DNA of 64,000 bases, from positions 124,001 through 188,000 of the forward strand of contig CP065012.1 of the NCBI GenBank assembly GCA_016699815.1. Reading direction: 5' to 3'. This document shows, in pieces, positions 25,634 through 34,501 of this stretch. Every line of letters begins with the position of its first letter. The first letter of the stretch is position 1. The translations under genes were made by a program, and so were the position numbers. Under the pieces are notes generated by a model. The model was given only the letters and a program-made list of their open reading frames with translations, did not search any database and was not told the origin of the DNA. This stretch comes from Chitinophagaceae bacterium. GTDB taxonomy: Bacteria > Bacteroidota > Bacteroidia > Chitinophagales > Chitinophagaceae.

Positions 25634-26648
25634 GTGTACCAAGCGCCTTTTTTACAATTCCGTTGTTATTAATTAAGGTTCCTTTCTTTTTAAGTTTAAT
25701 AGGCCAAATAATAAAATACCAGGTTATAAGCAAAATAGATGAAGCCAGTATTACAACGCTCACCCACACTGGTATGCCGCCATTGTTATGTTCATCAAAA
25801 GTTTGGCTCATTAAATGAGTAACATAGCTTTCTAAAAAAGCTGCTGCAATAAAAAAGGGCACAAGCGCTATCATCACTTTTGCTGCATTTCTTGCATTGC
25901 GCCTGAAAGATTCAATACGGGTAAAAGTACCGGGGAAAAGTATGCCATTAGCCAATATAAAACCAGCTGTTGCAGCAATTACAATTGAAGAAATTTCAAT
26001 TACTCCATGTATCCACACAACCAATATTGATTGCAAGCCCAGCCCATGTGAAAAAAACATGTATTGAAAACAGCCCAGCATTATTCCATTGCTCCACAAT
26101 AACCGAAATGTAACGATACCCAAAGAAAGGCCGCCTAAAAAAGTAAGGAAAGCAACCCTGATGTTGTTAAAGGCAATTCGAACAAACATATTAAATGGAT
26201 TCTCGTCTTTATATACGCCAAAAGGGTCGCCTTTGGCAATATTGTCCTCCGTCATTTCTACATATTGCTCACCTAAAATACTACGGATAAAATCGGGGTT
26301 TGTTTTAGATGAATACACACCAATGCTTACAAATAAAATAAATACTATGGCGCTAAATAAAAAAATACGGTGATACCTGCCAAATAATAAGGGCAACTCA
26401 TATTTCCAAAAATCAAATACCCGGCTAAATTTTTCTCTTTTATTTTGATAAATATGCTGGTATATAGAAGCTGCCAGGCCGTTGATCCAGCGTGTTACCT
26501 TACTTTTTGGGTAAAAGGTTTTGGCATAGGACAAGTCGTCAATCAACGTAATAAAACGTTCGGCGGTTTCATCGGGCGAACTCGCCTGTTGCTTTTGAAA
26601 GCTTGCCCATTTTTCAGCATTTTTCTTTATAAACATCGCCTCCCTCAT
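25626..26648 (-). CDS. SpoIIM (stage II sporulation protein M) family membrane protein
   Basis: A 340-aa polytopic membrane protein of the SpoIIM family. The N-terminal 90 residues are soluble and helical, followed by five or so TM segments (about 98-115, 175-195, 205-235, 265-285, 305-325) and a large loop after TM1. Conserved segments include NNIRVAFLTFLGG and WIHGVIEISSIVIAA. In non-sporulating bacteria it travels with RDD, DUF4129, MoxR and DUF58 genes, as here. ATG 26648 is used; ATG 26636 is possible. It is the first gene of the minus-strand module and diverges from the RDD gene. Confidence 0.9.
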   Translation of the reverse strand: MREAMFIKKNAEKWASFQKQQASSPDETAERFITLIDDLSYAKTFYPKSKVTRWINGLAASIYQHIYQNKREKFSRVFDFWKYELPLLFGRYHRIFLFSAIVFILFVSIGVYSSKTNPDFIRSILGEQYVEMTEDNIAKGDPFGVYKDENPFNMFVRIAFNNIRVAFLTFLGGLSLGIVTFRLLWSNGIMLGCFQYMFFSHGLGLQSILVVWIHGVIEISSIVIAATAGFILANGILFPGTFTRIESFRRNARNAAKVMIALVPFFIAAAFLESYVTHLMSQTFDEHNNGGIPVWVSVVILASSILLITWYFIIWPIKLKKKGTLINNNGIVKKALGTHA

Positions 26649-26760
26649 TCAAGCAGGATTTATATTATTGATTATCCTACAATTTGCCGAAAAATCACCG
26701 AATAAAAAAATTATGGGCAATAATGGCAATGGTGCAGTATTCTGTTATTAAATTGCAATA

Positions 26761-27549
26761 ATGCCTGTTATCAATATCAATACTGTTTTTAATATTCCCC
26801 TGGAATTTGAAATAGCCCCGTTTCATAAACGGTTGCTTGCCTATATTATTGATTTTTGCCTGATGCTGTTGTACCTTTTTGCATGTAAATCGTTTTTATA
26901 TAATTTACTGGGGTTTTCTATAAGGGATAATATAGGTATGGATATTTTATTGATTTCGCTTCCTATGCTTTTATATTCTTTAATTACCGAAGTAACCATG
27001 AACGGGCAAACCATTGGAAAAAAACTGGTGGCCATAAGGGTGATAAGTTTATACGGTGGCGAGCCAACACTTGGCCAGTATATCCTGCGCTGGATAACAA
27101 AATTTTTTGAATGGCCTTTTTTATTTGGGTACATTGCTTTTTCACCCGAAGGCTTGATAATTTATATTTTTTTCACCTGCATGTTTGGTATAGCTGTAGT
27201 AATTGCCATTGCGGTTACAAAAAACAGCCAGCGCCTTGGCGACCTTGCTGCCGGCACTGTAGTAGTAGAGGCAATTACCAGTTTAAATGTTAAGGACACC
27301 ATTTTTCAGGAAGTGGATAATGCTTCTTACCATGTGGAGTTTCCACAAGTGATGAAGCTTAGCGATAACGATATCAATATTATTAATACCGTAATAACGC
27401 AGGCACGCAAATCTAATAACTACGATGTATGCATAAGGGTAGGCTACAAATTGAAAGATGTATTAAAGATTGAAAGCGATAGGCGGTCTTCCCTCGATTT
27501 TTTGGAAAAACTTTTGGAAGATTATAATTATTTAGCCACCAAAGAATGA
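26761..27549 (+). CDS. RDD-family membrane protein
   Basis: A 262-aa protein with an RDD domain (KRLLAYIIDFCLMLL, then MNGQTIGKKLVAIRV) and several TM segments within residues 20-160. The C-terminal 90 residues are soluble and helical. RDD proteins have been linked to ion exchange, but the function in this context is unknown. It is divergent from the SpoIIM gene, with 112 bp between, and belongs to the same conserved neighbourhood. Confidence 0.9.
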   Translation: MPVININTVFNIPLEFEIAPFHKRLLAYIIDFCLMLLYLFACKSFLYNLLGFSIRDNIGMDILLISLPMLLYSLITEVTMNGQTIGKKLVAIRVISLYGGEPTLGQYILRWITKFFEWPFLFGYIAFSPEGLIIYIFFTCMFGIAVVIAIAVTKNSQRLGDLAAGTVVVEAITSLNVKDTIFQEVDNASYHVEFPQVMKLSDNDINIINTVITQARKSNNYDVCIRVGYKLKDVLKIESDRRSSLDFLEKLLEDYNYLATKE

Positions 27550-27568
27550 TAACTAATCAAGAAGTAAT

Positions 27569-28822
27569 TTAATTTTTTTCTTCCCATACCTGTGCTAAAT
27601 GCACCAGGGTTTCCGCAGCTTTTGCCATGTCTTTTACCGAAACCCATTCCAGCTTACTGTGTATATTTTGCATGCCCGTAAAAATATTTGGGCAGGGCAT
27701 TCCCAAAAAACTCAATTTGCTTCCATCGGTTCCGCCCCGTATGCTTTCCATTTTTACTTCAAGCCCCGAACGCTTAATGGCTTCCATGGCATATTCCACT
27801 ACCTGCGGATGTTCTTTTAAAACATCTTTCATATTGCGGTATTGCTCATGTGATAGGTATTGCAGTGTGGCTCCTTTATGTTTAGCAACAACTTCTTCTG
27901 CAATTTTTTTTAGCCGGGCATGGTGCCGGGCAAGCGTTTCTGTATCAAAATCCCGAACTATAAAACTTATGCTTGCTTTCTCTGAAATACCGTTTACGGA
28001 TACCGGGTGCACAAACCCCTGCATTTTTTCGGTGGTTTCCGGGCTCCACTCTGTTTTTGGTAACGTTTCTAAAATTTCTCCGGCAATTTTTATGGCATTC
28101 ACCAGTTTATTTTTACCATTTCCGGGATGAGCAATTACACCATTAACGGTAATAGTTGCAGCATCGGCACTAAAAGTTTCTTCTTCAAGGCAACCGGCTT
28201 CGCCACCATCCAGTGTATAGCCAAATGAAGCACCAACTTTTTGCATATCAATTTTTGCTGTGCCTTTTCCTACTTCCTCATCTGGGGTAAACACAATTTT
28301 AATAGCGCCATGTTTTATAGTAGGGTTTTGCAACAAAAAACTTATCGTTTCCATAATTACTGCCACTCCACTTTTATCATCCGCACCAAGCAGCGTATTG
28401 CCGCTTGCCGTAATAATGTTATTGCCAATTTGCGTTTTTAAGTATGGGGAATTACTGATAGATAAAACCTGGCTTGCATCATCTGGCAACACAATATCAT
28501 CCCCATTATAATAACTATGCAATATGGGTTTTACATTGGTGCCACTGCAATCCGGCGCAGTATCCACATGTGCACAATAGCAAATAGCCGGTACATTTTT
28601 TTTACCGGTATTGGATGGTATTGTGGCATATACATAGCCATATTCATCTGTTTCCACCTGCGTAAGCCCAAGGCCTCTAAGTTCCATAAATAATAATTGG
28701 CTTAGCTCTTTTTGCTTTTCTGTGCTGGGAGTTGAATTGCTTTCTGGATCGCTTTGTGTATCTATGCGAACGTAACGCATAAACCTTTCGGCTAAACTAT
28801 CGCCATTGATGTAATGTGTCAT
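27569..28822 (-). CDS. pepT: Peptidase T (tripeptide aminopeptidase)
   Basis: A cytoplasmic M20B zinc aminopeptidase of 417 aa that removes N-terminal residues from tripeptides. Metal and catalytic motifs are present: CYCAHVDTAPD, LLGADDKSG, TPDEEVGKGT with the general-base Glu pair, YTLDGG, and RGGTDGS in the C-terminal part. Length is typical for PepT. It is convergent with the RDD gene. Confidence 0.96.
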   Translation of the reverse strand: MTHYINGDSLAERFMRYVRIDTQSDPESNSTPSTEKQKELSQLLFMELRGLGLTQVETDEYGYVYATIPSNTGKKNVPAICYCAHVDTAPDCSGTNVKPILHSYYNGDDIVLPDDASQVLSISNSPYLKTQIGNNIITASGNTLLGADDKSGVAVIMETISFLLQNPTIKHGAIKIVFTPDEEVGKGTAKIDMQKVGASFGYTLDGGEAGCLEEETFSADAATITVNGVIAHPGNGKNKLVNAIKIAGEILETLPKTEWSPETTEKMQGFVHPVSVNGISEKASISFIVRDFDTETLARHHARLKKIAEEVVAKHKGATLQYLSHEQYRNMKDVLKEHPQVVEYAMEAIKRSGLEVKMESIRGGTDGSKLSFLGMPCPNIFTGMQNIHSKLEWVSVKDMAKAAETLVHLAQVWEEKN

Positions 28823-28891
28823 AAACTTTCAATAAAAAACATGCAGCAGTTACAGTCCCTAATTATGTACCCGTGGCTTTAAAAAATATCA

Positions 28892-29320
28892 TTATCCAAT
28901 ATGCACCAATTCAATATCAAATACCAGTTCTTTCCCGGCTAAAAAATGATTGGCATCCAATACCACTACATCATCTTTTAATTCGGTAACTGTAACGGGT
29001 ATTGGCTGGCCATCGGCGCTGCTAAGGGTAAGCTGCATGCCTTGCTCCAGCTTCATATCCGCTGGAATATTGGCTTTAGGAAATTCAATAATTGCTGCTT
29101 CATCTTTTTCACCATAGGCTTCATTGGCCGGTATATTAATAGTTATTTTATCACCTACTTTCATTCCCGGCAATGCAGCATCAAAGCCTTTTATCATTTG
29201 CCCGGCGCCTACGGTAAATTCCAGCGGTTCACGCCCTTCTGAAGAATCAAATTTTTCACCGTTTGTGAGCTTTCCGGTATAATGTACTTTTACGGAATCC
29301 CCAACTTTTACTTGTGTCAT
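28892..29320 (-). CDS. FKBP-type peptidyl-prolyl isomerase, SlyD-like
   Basis: A 142-aa prolyl isomerase/chaperone. FKBP core residues VHYTGKLTNGEKFDSSEGREPLEF and MIKGFDAALPGMKVGDK are followed by the insert-in-flap region (AYGEKDEAAIIEFPKANIP...) and the closing LVFDIELVHIG. It lacks a signal peptide, so it is cytoplasmic, and it also lacks the His/Cys-rich metal-binding tail of E. coli SlyD. It is upstream of pepT on the same strand. Confidence 0.94.
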   Translation of the reverse strand: MTQVKVGDSVKVHYTGKLTNGEKFDSSEGREPLEFTVGAGQMIKGFDAALPGMKVGDKITINIPANEAYGEKDEAAIIEFPKANIPADMKLEQGMQLTLSSADGQPIPVTVTELKDDVVVLDANHFLAGKELVFDIELVHIG

Positions 29321-29573
29321 TATAATTTGTTTTACGCATTTGTACTTTCAATTTTCATCACAGCTTTGTTACAAAAATGATAAAGTATGCATAGTGATTA
29401 ATAATCGGCAAAAGTAGCTATAAAATTTATATGTCAATCCAAAAAACTTATGCAAATTTGCACACATGCAATGTGCCTTAACAAAAGTTGATGCCAACCG
29501 TAAATGTTCATAGGCATATTACATAGCTTGTACCTAAATAGTTTTTGGATGACCAACAAAAAAAAATGAAACC

Positions 29574-30857
29574 ATGAAATTAAGGTTTATACGAATATAT
29601 ATTCTTTCCATTTGTAGTGTTCAGTTTTCCTGTGCCCAACCCATTAATAGCGCAGCACAACCTATCGAAAGCATCGCTTTCGCAAACAATAATATTACTA
29701 CCGGAGCCGAAAGATTAGCAACCTATCTCCCACTTTTAAAAGGGAAAAAGGTAGCCATTTTTGCCAACCAAACAAGCGTTGTGGGCCATACGCACCTTGT
29801 AGATACCCTACTCAATGCCGGCATAAATATTGTAAAAATTTTTGGACCCGAGCATGGTTTCCGTGGCAATGCAGATGCCGGCGAAGAAATTAAGAATTCG
29901 GTAGACAAAAAAACAGGCATCCCAATTATTAGCCTTTACGGTAACCATAAAAAACCTACCACAGAAGATTTTAAAAATGTGGATGTGTTGGTTTTTGATA
30001 TCCAGGATGTTGGCGTAAGGTTTTATACCTACATTTCATCGCTGGAATATTTTTTGGAAGCGGCTCTTGAAATGCATAAGCCTTTGCTCATTTTAGACCG
30101 GCCAAATCCCAATGGATTTTATATAGATGGGCCCGTGCTCAACAAAAAATTTAAAAGCTTTGTAGGAATGCAACCGGTTCCTATTGTTTATGGAATGACG
30201 ATTGGCGAATATGCTTTAATGCTTGCGGGCGAAAACTGGTTAAGTGATAAAGCAAATGCCATCAATAATTTTAATAAAACCACAAAACCCACAGCCGATA
30301 CGCCTTTTCATGTAATGGTAATTAAATGCCTTAATTATACCCATTTGTCAAAATTCCAGCTACCCGTAAACCCTTCGCCCAATTTAAAACAAATGCAAAG
30401 TATTTACCTCTATCCTACTACCTGTTTTTTTGAAGGTACGTTGCTGAGTGAAGGTCGTGGAACCAATATTCCGTTCCAGGTTTTTGGCCACCCCAAATTG
30501 CCCAATAACCTGCCCTATTCGTTTACGCCAAAACCCAATGCCGGCGCTAAAAACAGCAAATGTTTTTACCAGCTTTGTTACGGATGGAATCTTGGCGGAA
30601 CCAATGCGGAAGTGCTGGCCATGCTGGATAGAAAAATACAGTTGAAATATTTAATACAGGCATATAAACTTTTTCCCGGAAAAGACAGTTTCTTTTTGAA
30701 AAATAATTTTATAGATAAACTTGCCGGAACAGATCAATTGCAGCAACAAATTAAACAAGGTTTGCAAGAAGAAGAAATCCGAAAAAGCTGGGAGCCGGAA
30801 TTGGGTAATTTTAAATCCATCCGAAAAAAATATTTGCTGTATGAAGATTTTGAATAA
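29574..30857 (+). CDS. NamZ-like exo-beta-N-acetylmuramidase (DUF1343, GH171)
   Basis: A 427-aa exported protein of the DUF1343 family. Members have been characterised as exo-N-acetylmuramidases (NamZ, GH171) that release terminal MurNAc from peptidoglycan fragments. The signal peptide ends near QFSCAQ, so a lipoprotein Cys is possible. Family landmarks are IFANQTSVVG, FGPEHGFRGNADAGE, VFDIQDVGVRFYTYISSLEY, ILDRPNPNG and LSEGRGTNIPFQ, with NLKQMQSIYLYPTTCFFEGT. Likely periplasmic, in cell-wall turnover. The neighbouring galK is convergent and unrelated in pathway. Confidence 0.92.
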   Translation: MKLRFIRIYILSICSVQFSCAQPINSAAQPIESIAFANNNITTGAERLATYLPLLKGKKVAIFANQTSVVGHTHLVDTLLNAGINIVKIFGPEHGFRGNADAGEEIKNSVDKKTGIPIISLYGNHKKPTTEDFKNVDVLVFDIQDVGVRFYTYISSLEYFLEAALEMHKPLLILDRPNPNGFYIDGPVLNKKFKSFVGMQPVPIVYGMTIGEYALMLAGENWLSDKANAINNFNKTTKPTADTPFHVMVIKCLNYTHLSKFQLPVNPSPNLKQMQSIYLYPTTCFFEGTLLSEGRGTNIPFQVFGHPKLPNNLPYSFTPKPNAGAKNSKCFYQLCYGWNLGGTNAEVLAMLDRKIQLKYLIQAYKLFPGKDSFFLKNNFIDKLAGTDQLQQQIKQGLQEEEIRKSWEPELGNFKSIRKKYLLYEDFE

Positions 30858-30881
30858 AAGTTTTTGTTGCTGAATTTGGGT

Positions 30882-32027
30882 TCAACAAAGTTCCGTTCCA
30901 TTTTTTATACTGGCAATGTATGCCTCCATCTCCAGCCCTGAAAAACGGAGATAGGGTTCCTTTAACTCATGGATCAATGCATCTATGGCATTTTCTTTTA
31001 CCAGGTTAATGGTGCAGCCGCCAAAACCGCCACCCATCATTCTTGCACCCAATACATTTTTATTGTTGCGTACGGCGTTTACAAAAAAATCGGCTTCGGG
31101 GCAACTTACATTGTAAAGCCGGCTAAGCCCATCGTGTGTTTCAAACATTTTTTTTCCAAAGGCAGCTATATCCCCATTTTTTAAATCATTGCATGCCATT
31201 TGCAGGCGATCAATTTCTTCTACCACATATTTGCACCTTTTATACATAGAGGTATCAACAGGCTTCACCCATTCATCAAGCATTTGCATATTTGCATCTC
31301 TTAAACTTTTTACATTGTTATTCCGGCGGGCAATAATGTTTACCGCTTCTTCGCATTGCTGCCTCCTTACATTATACTCCGATGAAGCCAGTTGATGTTT
31401 TACATGAGTATTGAGCAATACAATTTTAATAGCCTTCATTTCAATGGGCACATATTCAAAATGCAAAGAGCGGCAATCCAGTTGCATGGCATTATTTTCT
31501 TTGCCAAACATACTGGCAAACTGGTCCATAATGCCGCATTTCACTCCTGCATATTCATGCTCTGCCAATTGCGCCATTTTTACCATTTGCATTTTGGGAA
31601 TTGATAGAGAGAAAATTTCATTTAATGCAAAAATGGTTGCTATTTCCAATGCAGCCGAAGACGACATGCCTGCGCCCATGGGGATATCACCACCAAAAAC
31701 AAAGTTAAAACCAGCTAAAGGGAAACTATTTTTTTGCAACTGGGCCACTACACCCAAAATATATTTTGCCCAATGCTGCTTTGGTATGCTTAATGCATTT
31801 AAGGAAGCTTTACATTCTTCATTGAATTGCATGGAATACAAATGAATCTCCTGGTCTGCTCTTTTATTTATGCCTGCGTAAATATATTTATCAACCGAGG
31901 CAGGTAAAACAAATCCATCGTTATAATCCGTGTGTTCACCAATTAAATTAATGCGGCCCGGCGACCGAACTACAATGGGTTCGGCACTAAATATTTTTTT
32001 AAAACAGGCAAAAATGGTTCCTTTCAT
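30882..32027 (-). CDS. galK: Galactokinase
   Basis: A GHMP kinase of 381 aa that phosphorylates galactose in the Leloir pathway. It has the galactokinase signature SPGRINLIGEHTDYNDGFVLP, the ATP-binding PMGAGMSSSAALE, the catalytic Asp region CGIMDQFASMFG, and the C-terminal MGGGFGGCTINLV. No galT or mutarotase gene is adjacent. It diverges from mnmA. Confidence 0.96.
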   Translation of the reverse strand: MKGTIFACFKKIFSAEPIVVRSPGRINLIGEHTDYNDGFVLPASVDKYIYAGINKRADQEIHLYSMQFNEECKASLNALSIPKQHWAKYILGVVAQLQKNSFPLAGFNFVFGGDIPMGAGMSSSAALEIATIFALNEIFSLSIPKMQMVKMAQLAEHEYAGVKCGIMDQFASMFGKENNAMQLDCRSLHFEYVPIEMKAIKIVLLNTHVKHQLASSEYNVRRQQCEEAVNIIARRNNNVKSLRDANMQMLDEWVKPVDTSMYKRCKYVVEEIDRLQMACNDLKNGDIAAFGKKMFETHDGLSRLYNVSCPEADFFVNAVRNNKNVLGARMMGGGFGGCTINLVKENAIDALIHELKEPYLRFSGLEMEAYIASIKNGTELC

Positions 32028-32136
32028 TTGTAATGCACTCAGTATTAGGGCAAATCTAATTAAGAAAATGCAAGATTGCTATTGAATAGCCATAAATCAG
32101 TTTCTCATCTGGTAAAAGCATTCCACTATTTCCGGT

Positions 32137-32144
32137 TACCTTTG
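32137..32144 (+). promoter_or_regulatory. Putative mnmA -7 box
   Basis: TACCTTTG matches TAnnTTTG, 37 bp before the mnmA start. Confidence 0.5.
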
Positions 32145-32180
32145 CAAATCTTATTGCGGTAAGATATAAGGGTTTAAAAT

Positions 32181-33284
32181 ATGAGTAAAAAAGGGAAAGT
32201 TTTAATGGCCATGAGCGGCGGTATTGACAGTACCGTAGCTGCATTAATGCTGCATAAAGAAGGTTATGAAGTAGTGGGTATTACTATGAAAACATGGGAT
32301 TATGCTACAAGTGTGGGCGTTACCTCAAAAAAAGAAACCGGCTGTTGCAATATAGATAGTTTTAACGATGCCCGGTTGGCTGCAGTACAACACGGTTTTC
32401 CGCATTTTATTTTGGACATAAGGGAAGAGTTTGGAGATTTTGTAATTGAAAATTTTGTAGAAGAATATATGGCCGGCAGAACGCCAAACCCTTGTGTAAT
32501 GTGCAATACACACATTAAGTGGCGTGCCCTGTTAAAGCGTGCCGATGTATTGAACTGCGATTTTATTGCTACAGGCCATTATGCACAAATACAGCAGCAT
32601 AAAAACGAAAGATATTTTGTAAGTAAAGGAATTGACGAAACCAAAGACCAGAGCTATGTTTTGTGGGGCCTGCAACAAGACCTGCTAAGCCGCACCTTGC
32701 TTCCGCTGGGCACTTACCATAAATCGGAAATAAGAAAAATGGCCAGCGATTTTGGCTATCCCGAACTTGCCAAAAAAAGTGAGAGCTATGAAATTTGTTT
32801 TGTTCCCGATAATGATTACAGGGGGTTTTTAAAACATCGTGTAAAAGGGCTTGAAGAAAAAGTGGCGGGTGGGCATTTTGTTGATGCACATGGAAAAATA
32901 CTGGGCAAGCACAAAGGCTACCCTTTTTATACCGTAGGCCAGCGTAAAGGATTGGATATAGCATTGGGCAAACCGGCATTTGTTACTAAAATAATACCCG
33001 AAACCAATACGGTTGTTTTAGGAGATGAAGACGACCTGAAAGGCAGCGAAATGATGGTTTCATCTGTCAATTGGTTGAAATATGACGGCATTAAAGACCC
33101 ATTGGATTCAACCATTAAAATAAGGTATAAAGATAAAGGAGCCACGGGTTTGCTTTCCACATACGAAAAAGGGGTAAAAGTACGTTTTTATGAAAGTGTA
33201 AAAGGTATTGCCCCTGGGCAAAGCGCTGTTTTTTACGAAGGAGATGATGTAATTGGCGGTGGAATAATTCAGCGAAGCGAATAA
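32181..33284 (+). CDS. mnmA: tRNA 2-thiouridylase MnmA
   Basis: A 367-aa tRNA-specific 2-thiouridylase that thiolates U34 of Lys, Glu and Gln tRNAs. PP-loop AMSGGIDSTVAALM at the N-terminus; catalytic Cys105 in NPCVMCN and the second active-site Cys206 in YEICFVPD; TGHYAQ and QRKGLDIALGKP are family signatures. The C-terminal beta-barrel ends with the usual GQSAVFYEGDDVIGGG. Complete. Confidence 0.97.
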   Translation: MSKKGKVLMAMSGGIDSTVAALMLHKEGYEVVGITMKTWDYATSVGVTSKKETGCCNIDSFNDARLAAVQHGFPHFILDIREEFGDFVIENFVEEYMAGRTPNPCVMCNTHIKWRALLKRADVLNCDFIATGHYAQIQQHKNERYFVSKGIDETKDQSYVLWGLQQDLLSRTLLPLGTYHKSEIRKMASDFGYPELAKKSESYEICFVPDNDYRGFLKHRVKGLEEKVAGGHFVDAHGKILGKHKGYPFYTVGQRKGLDIALGKPAFVTKIIPETNTVVLGDEDDLKGSEMMVSSVNWLKYDGIKDPLDSTIKIRYKDKGATGLLSTYEKGVKVRFYESVKGIAPGQSAVFYEGDDVIGGGIIQRSE

Positions 33285-33322
33285 GGCCTTTTCTTTTCTA
33301 CAAATATTGTATCTTAACAACC

Positions 33323-34051
33323 ATGAATAAATTTGCATACCTCGTTTTGGCATTTATGGCCTTTTTGGCTGTAAGTTGCAGTAAATCCACAGAAATTTAT
33401 CCTTCTGCAACTATTGAAGATTTTGCACCTATGCAGATAGGTAAATATATTACCTACAGGCTCGATTCAACTGTTACTACCAATTTTGGTGTAGCTTTTG
33501 AAGTGCATACCTACGAAGTAAAATTTTTGGTAGATGCCCAAATTACCGATAACCTCGGCCGCCCTGCTTACAGGATTTTCAGGTATATACGCAATAACCC
33601 GGGGCAGGCATGGTTACCCGATAATACTTTTACCGCAACAAATACCGGAACAAGTTTTGAGTTTGTAGAAAATAACTTGAGGTATATTAAACTCAAATTA
33701 CCCATAAAAGATAATTACTCCTGGAAAGGAAATTCCTATATTGAAAGTACATCAATCAATACCGAATTAATGTACCTCTACGATTGGGATTATTTTTACG
33801 AGAGTGTCTACCAGCCTGCAACCGTTGGCAGTATGGTTTTAGATTCCACAATTACCATAAACCAAAGAGAAGACTCTGTAGGCGTACCCATTACACCCGA
33901 AACACAATATGCCGAAAAAAATATTTCAAAAGAAATTTATGCAAAAAATATAGGTATGGTTTACCGAAATTTCCTGCATTGGGAATTTCAGCGGGTAAAT
34001 AACAGTTACACCGGTTATGGAGTTACTTATACCTTAATAGACCATAATTAA
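33323..34051 (+). CDS. Lipoprotein of unknown function
   Basis: A 242-aa protein with a lipoprotein signal (lipobox LAVSC, Cys at about residue 19). The body is beta-strand rich with many aromatic residues, including YITYRLDSTVTTNFG near the start and FLHWEFQRVNN near the end; this resembles Bacteroidota outer-membrane lipoproteins of unknown role. It follows mnmA by 38 bp on the same strand and ends 2 bp before the convergent PspC gene. Confidence 0.75.
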   Translation: MNKFAYLVLAFMAFLAVSCSKSTEIYPSATIEDFAPMQIGKYITYRLDSTVTTNFGVAFEVHTYEVKFLVDAQITDNLGRPAYRIFRYIRNNPGQAWLPDNTFTATNTGTSFEFVENNLRYIKLKLPIKDNYSWKGNSYIESTSINTELMYLYDWDYFYESVYQPATVGSMVLDSTITINQREDSVGVPITPETQYAEKNISKEIYAKNIGMVYRNFLHWEFQRVNNSYTGYGVTYTLIDHN

Positions 34052-34053
34052 AC

Positions 34054-34281
34054 TCAGGTATATTTTACCGGGTTTCGCTTTGCATTAAAAATATACCGTT
34101 TAATATTCATCCAAAATGCGGCTATGAGATAAAGAATAACCGGCGAACCAATGGTAATAAAGGAAGTGTAAATAAAATATTTTCGGATGGTTTCTGTGGC
34201 CACGCCCATTTTTTCACCAATTGCGGAACAAACGCCAAAAAATTGCCATTCCACAAATCTTTTTAAGGTATTCATCAGCAC
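34054..34281 (-). CDS. PspC-domain small membrane protein
   Basis: A 75-aa protein with a PspC domain: FFGVCSAIGEKMGVATETIRKYFI followed by a TM segment (about residues 38-58). A second ATG at 34275 is equally plausible. PspC proteins respond to envelope stress and anchor phage-shock regulators; single-domain short versions like this are common in Bacteroidota. No other psp genes are nearby. Confidence 0.85.
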   Translation of the reverse strand: MLMNTLKRFVEWQFFGVCSAIGEKMGVATETIRKYFIYTSFITIGSPVILYLIAAFWMNIKRYIFNAKRNPVKYT

Positions 34282-34438
34282 AAATTAATTTTTTCTTCTG
34301 CAAAATAACAGAATATAAATAAAAATATATAGATAAAATTGAGTTTATTATTCCTTTGCTACGGTTTTGAACTTTCAATTTTAATTTACTACAACTCCGT
34401 TTCTTCAAAATTTCACTTTAGCTTATTATTCTTTTAAC

Positions 34439-34446
34439 TAATTTTG
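34439..34446 (+). promoter_or_regulatory. Putative aconitase promoter -7 box
   Basis: TAATTTTG matches TAnnTTTG, 55 bp before the aconitase ATG. Confidence 0.45.
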
Positions 34447-34501
34447 CATAAGCAGTTTTACCGTAAAAACTGTGCAATTACTTCAATATTAAACTTTTAT
34501 A

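Noticed and set aside
26695..26702. TCACCGAA upstream of the RDD gene as a further operator
   Set aside because: No second repeat at a 21-bp distance.
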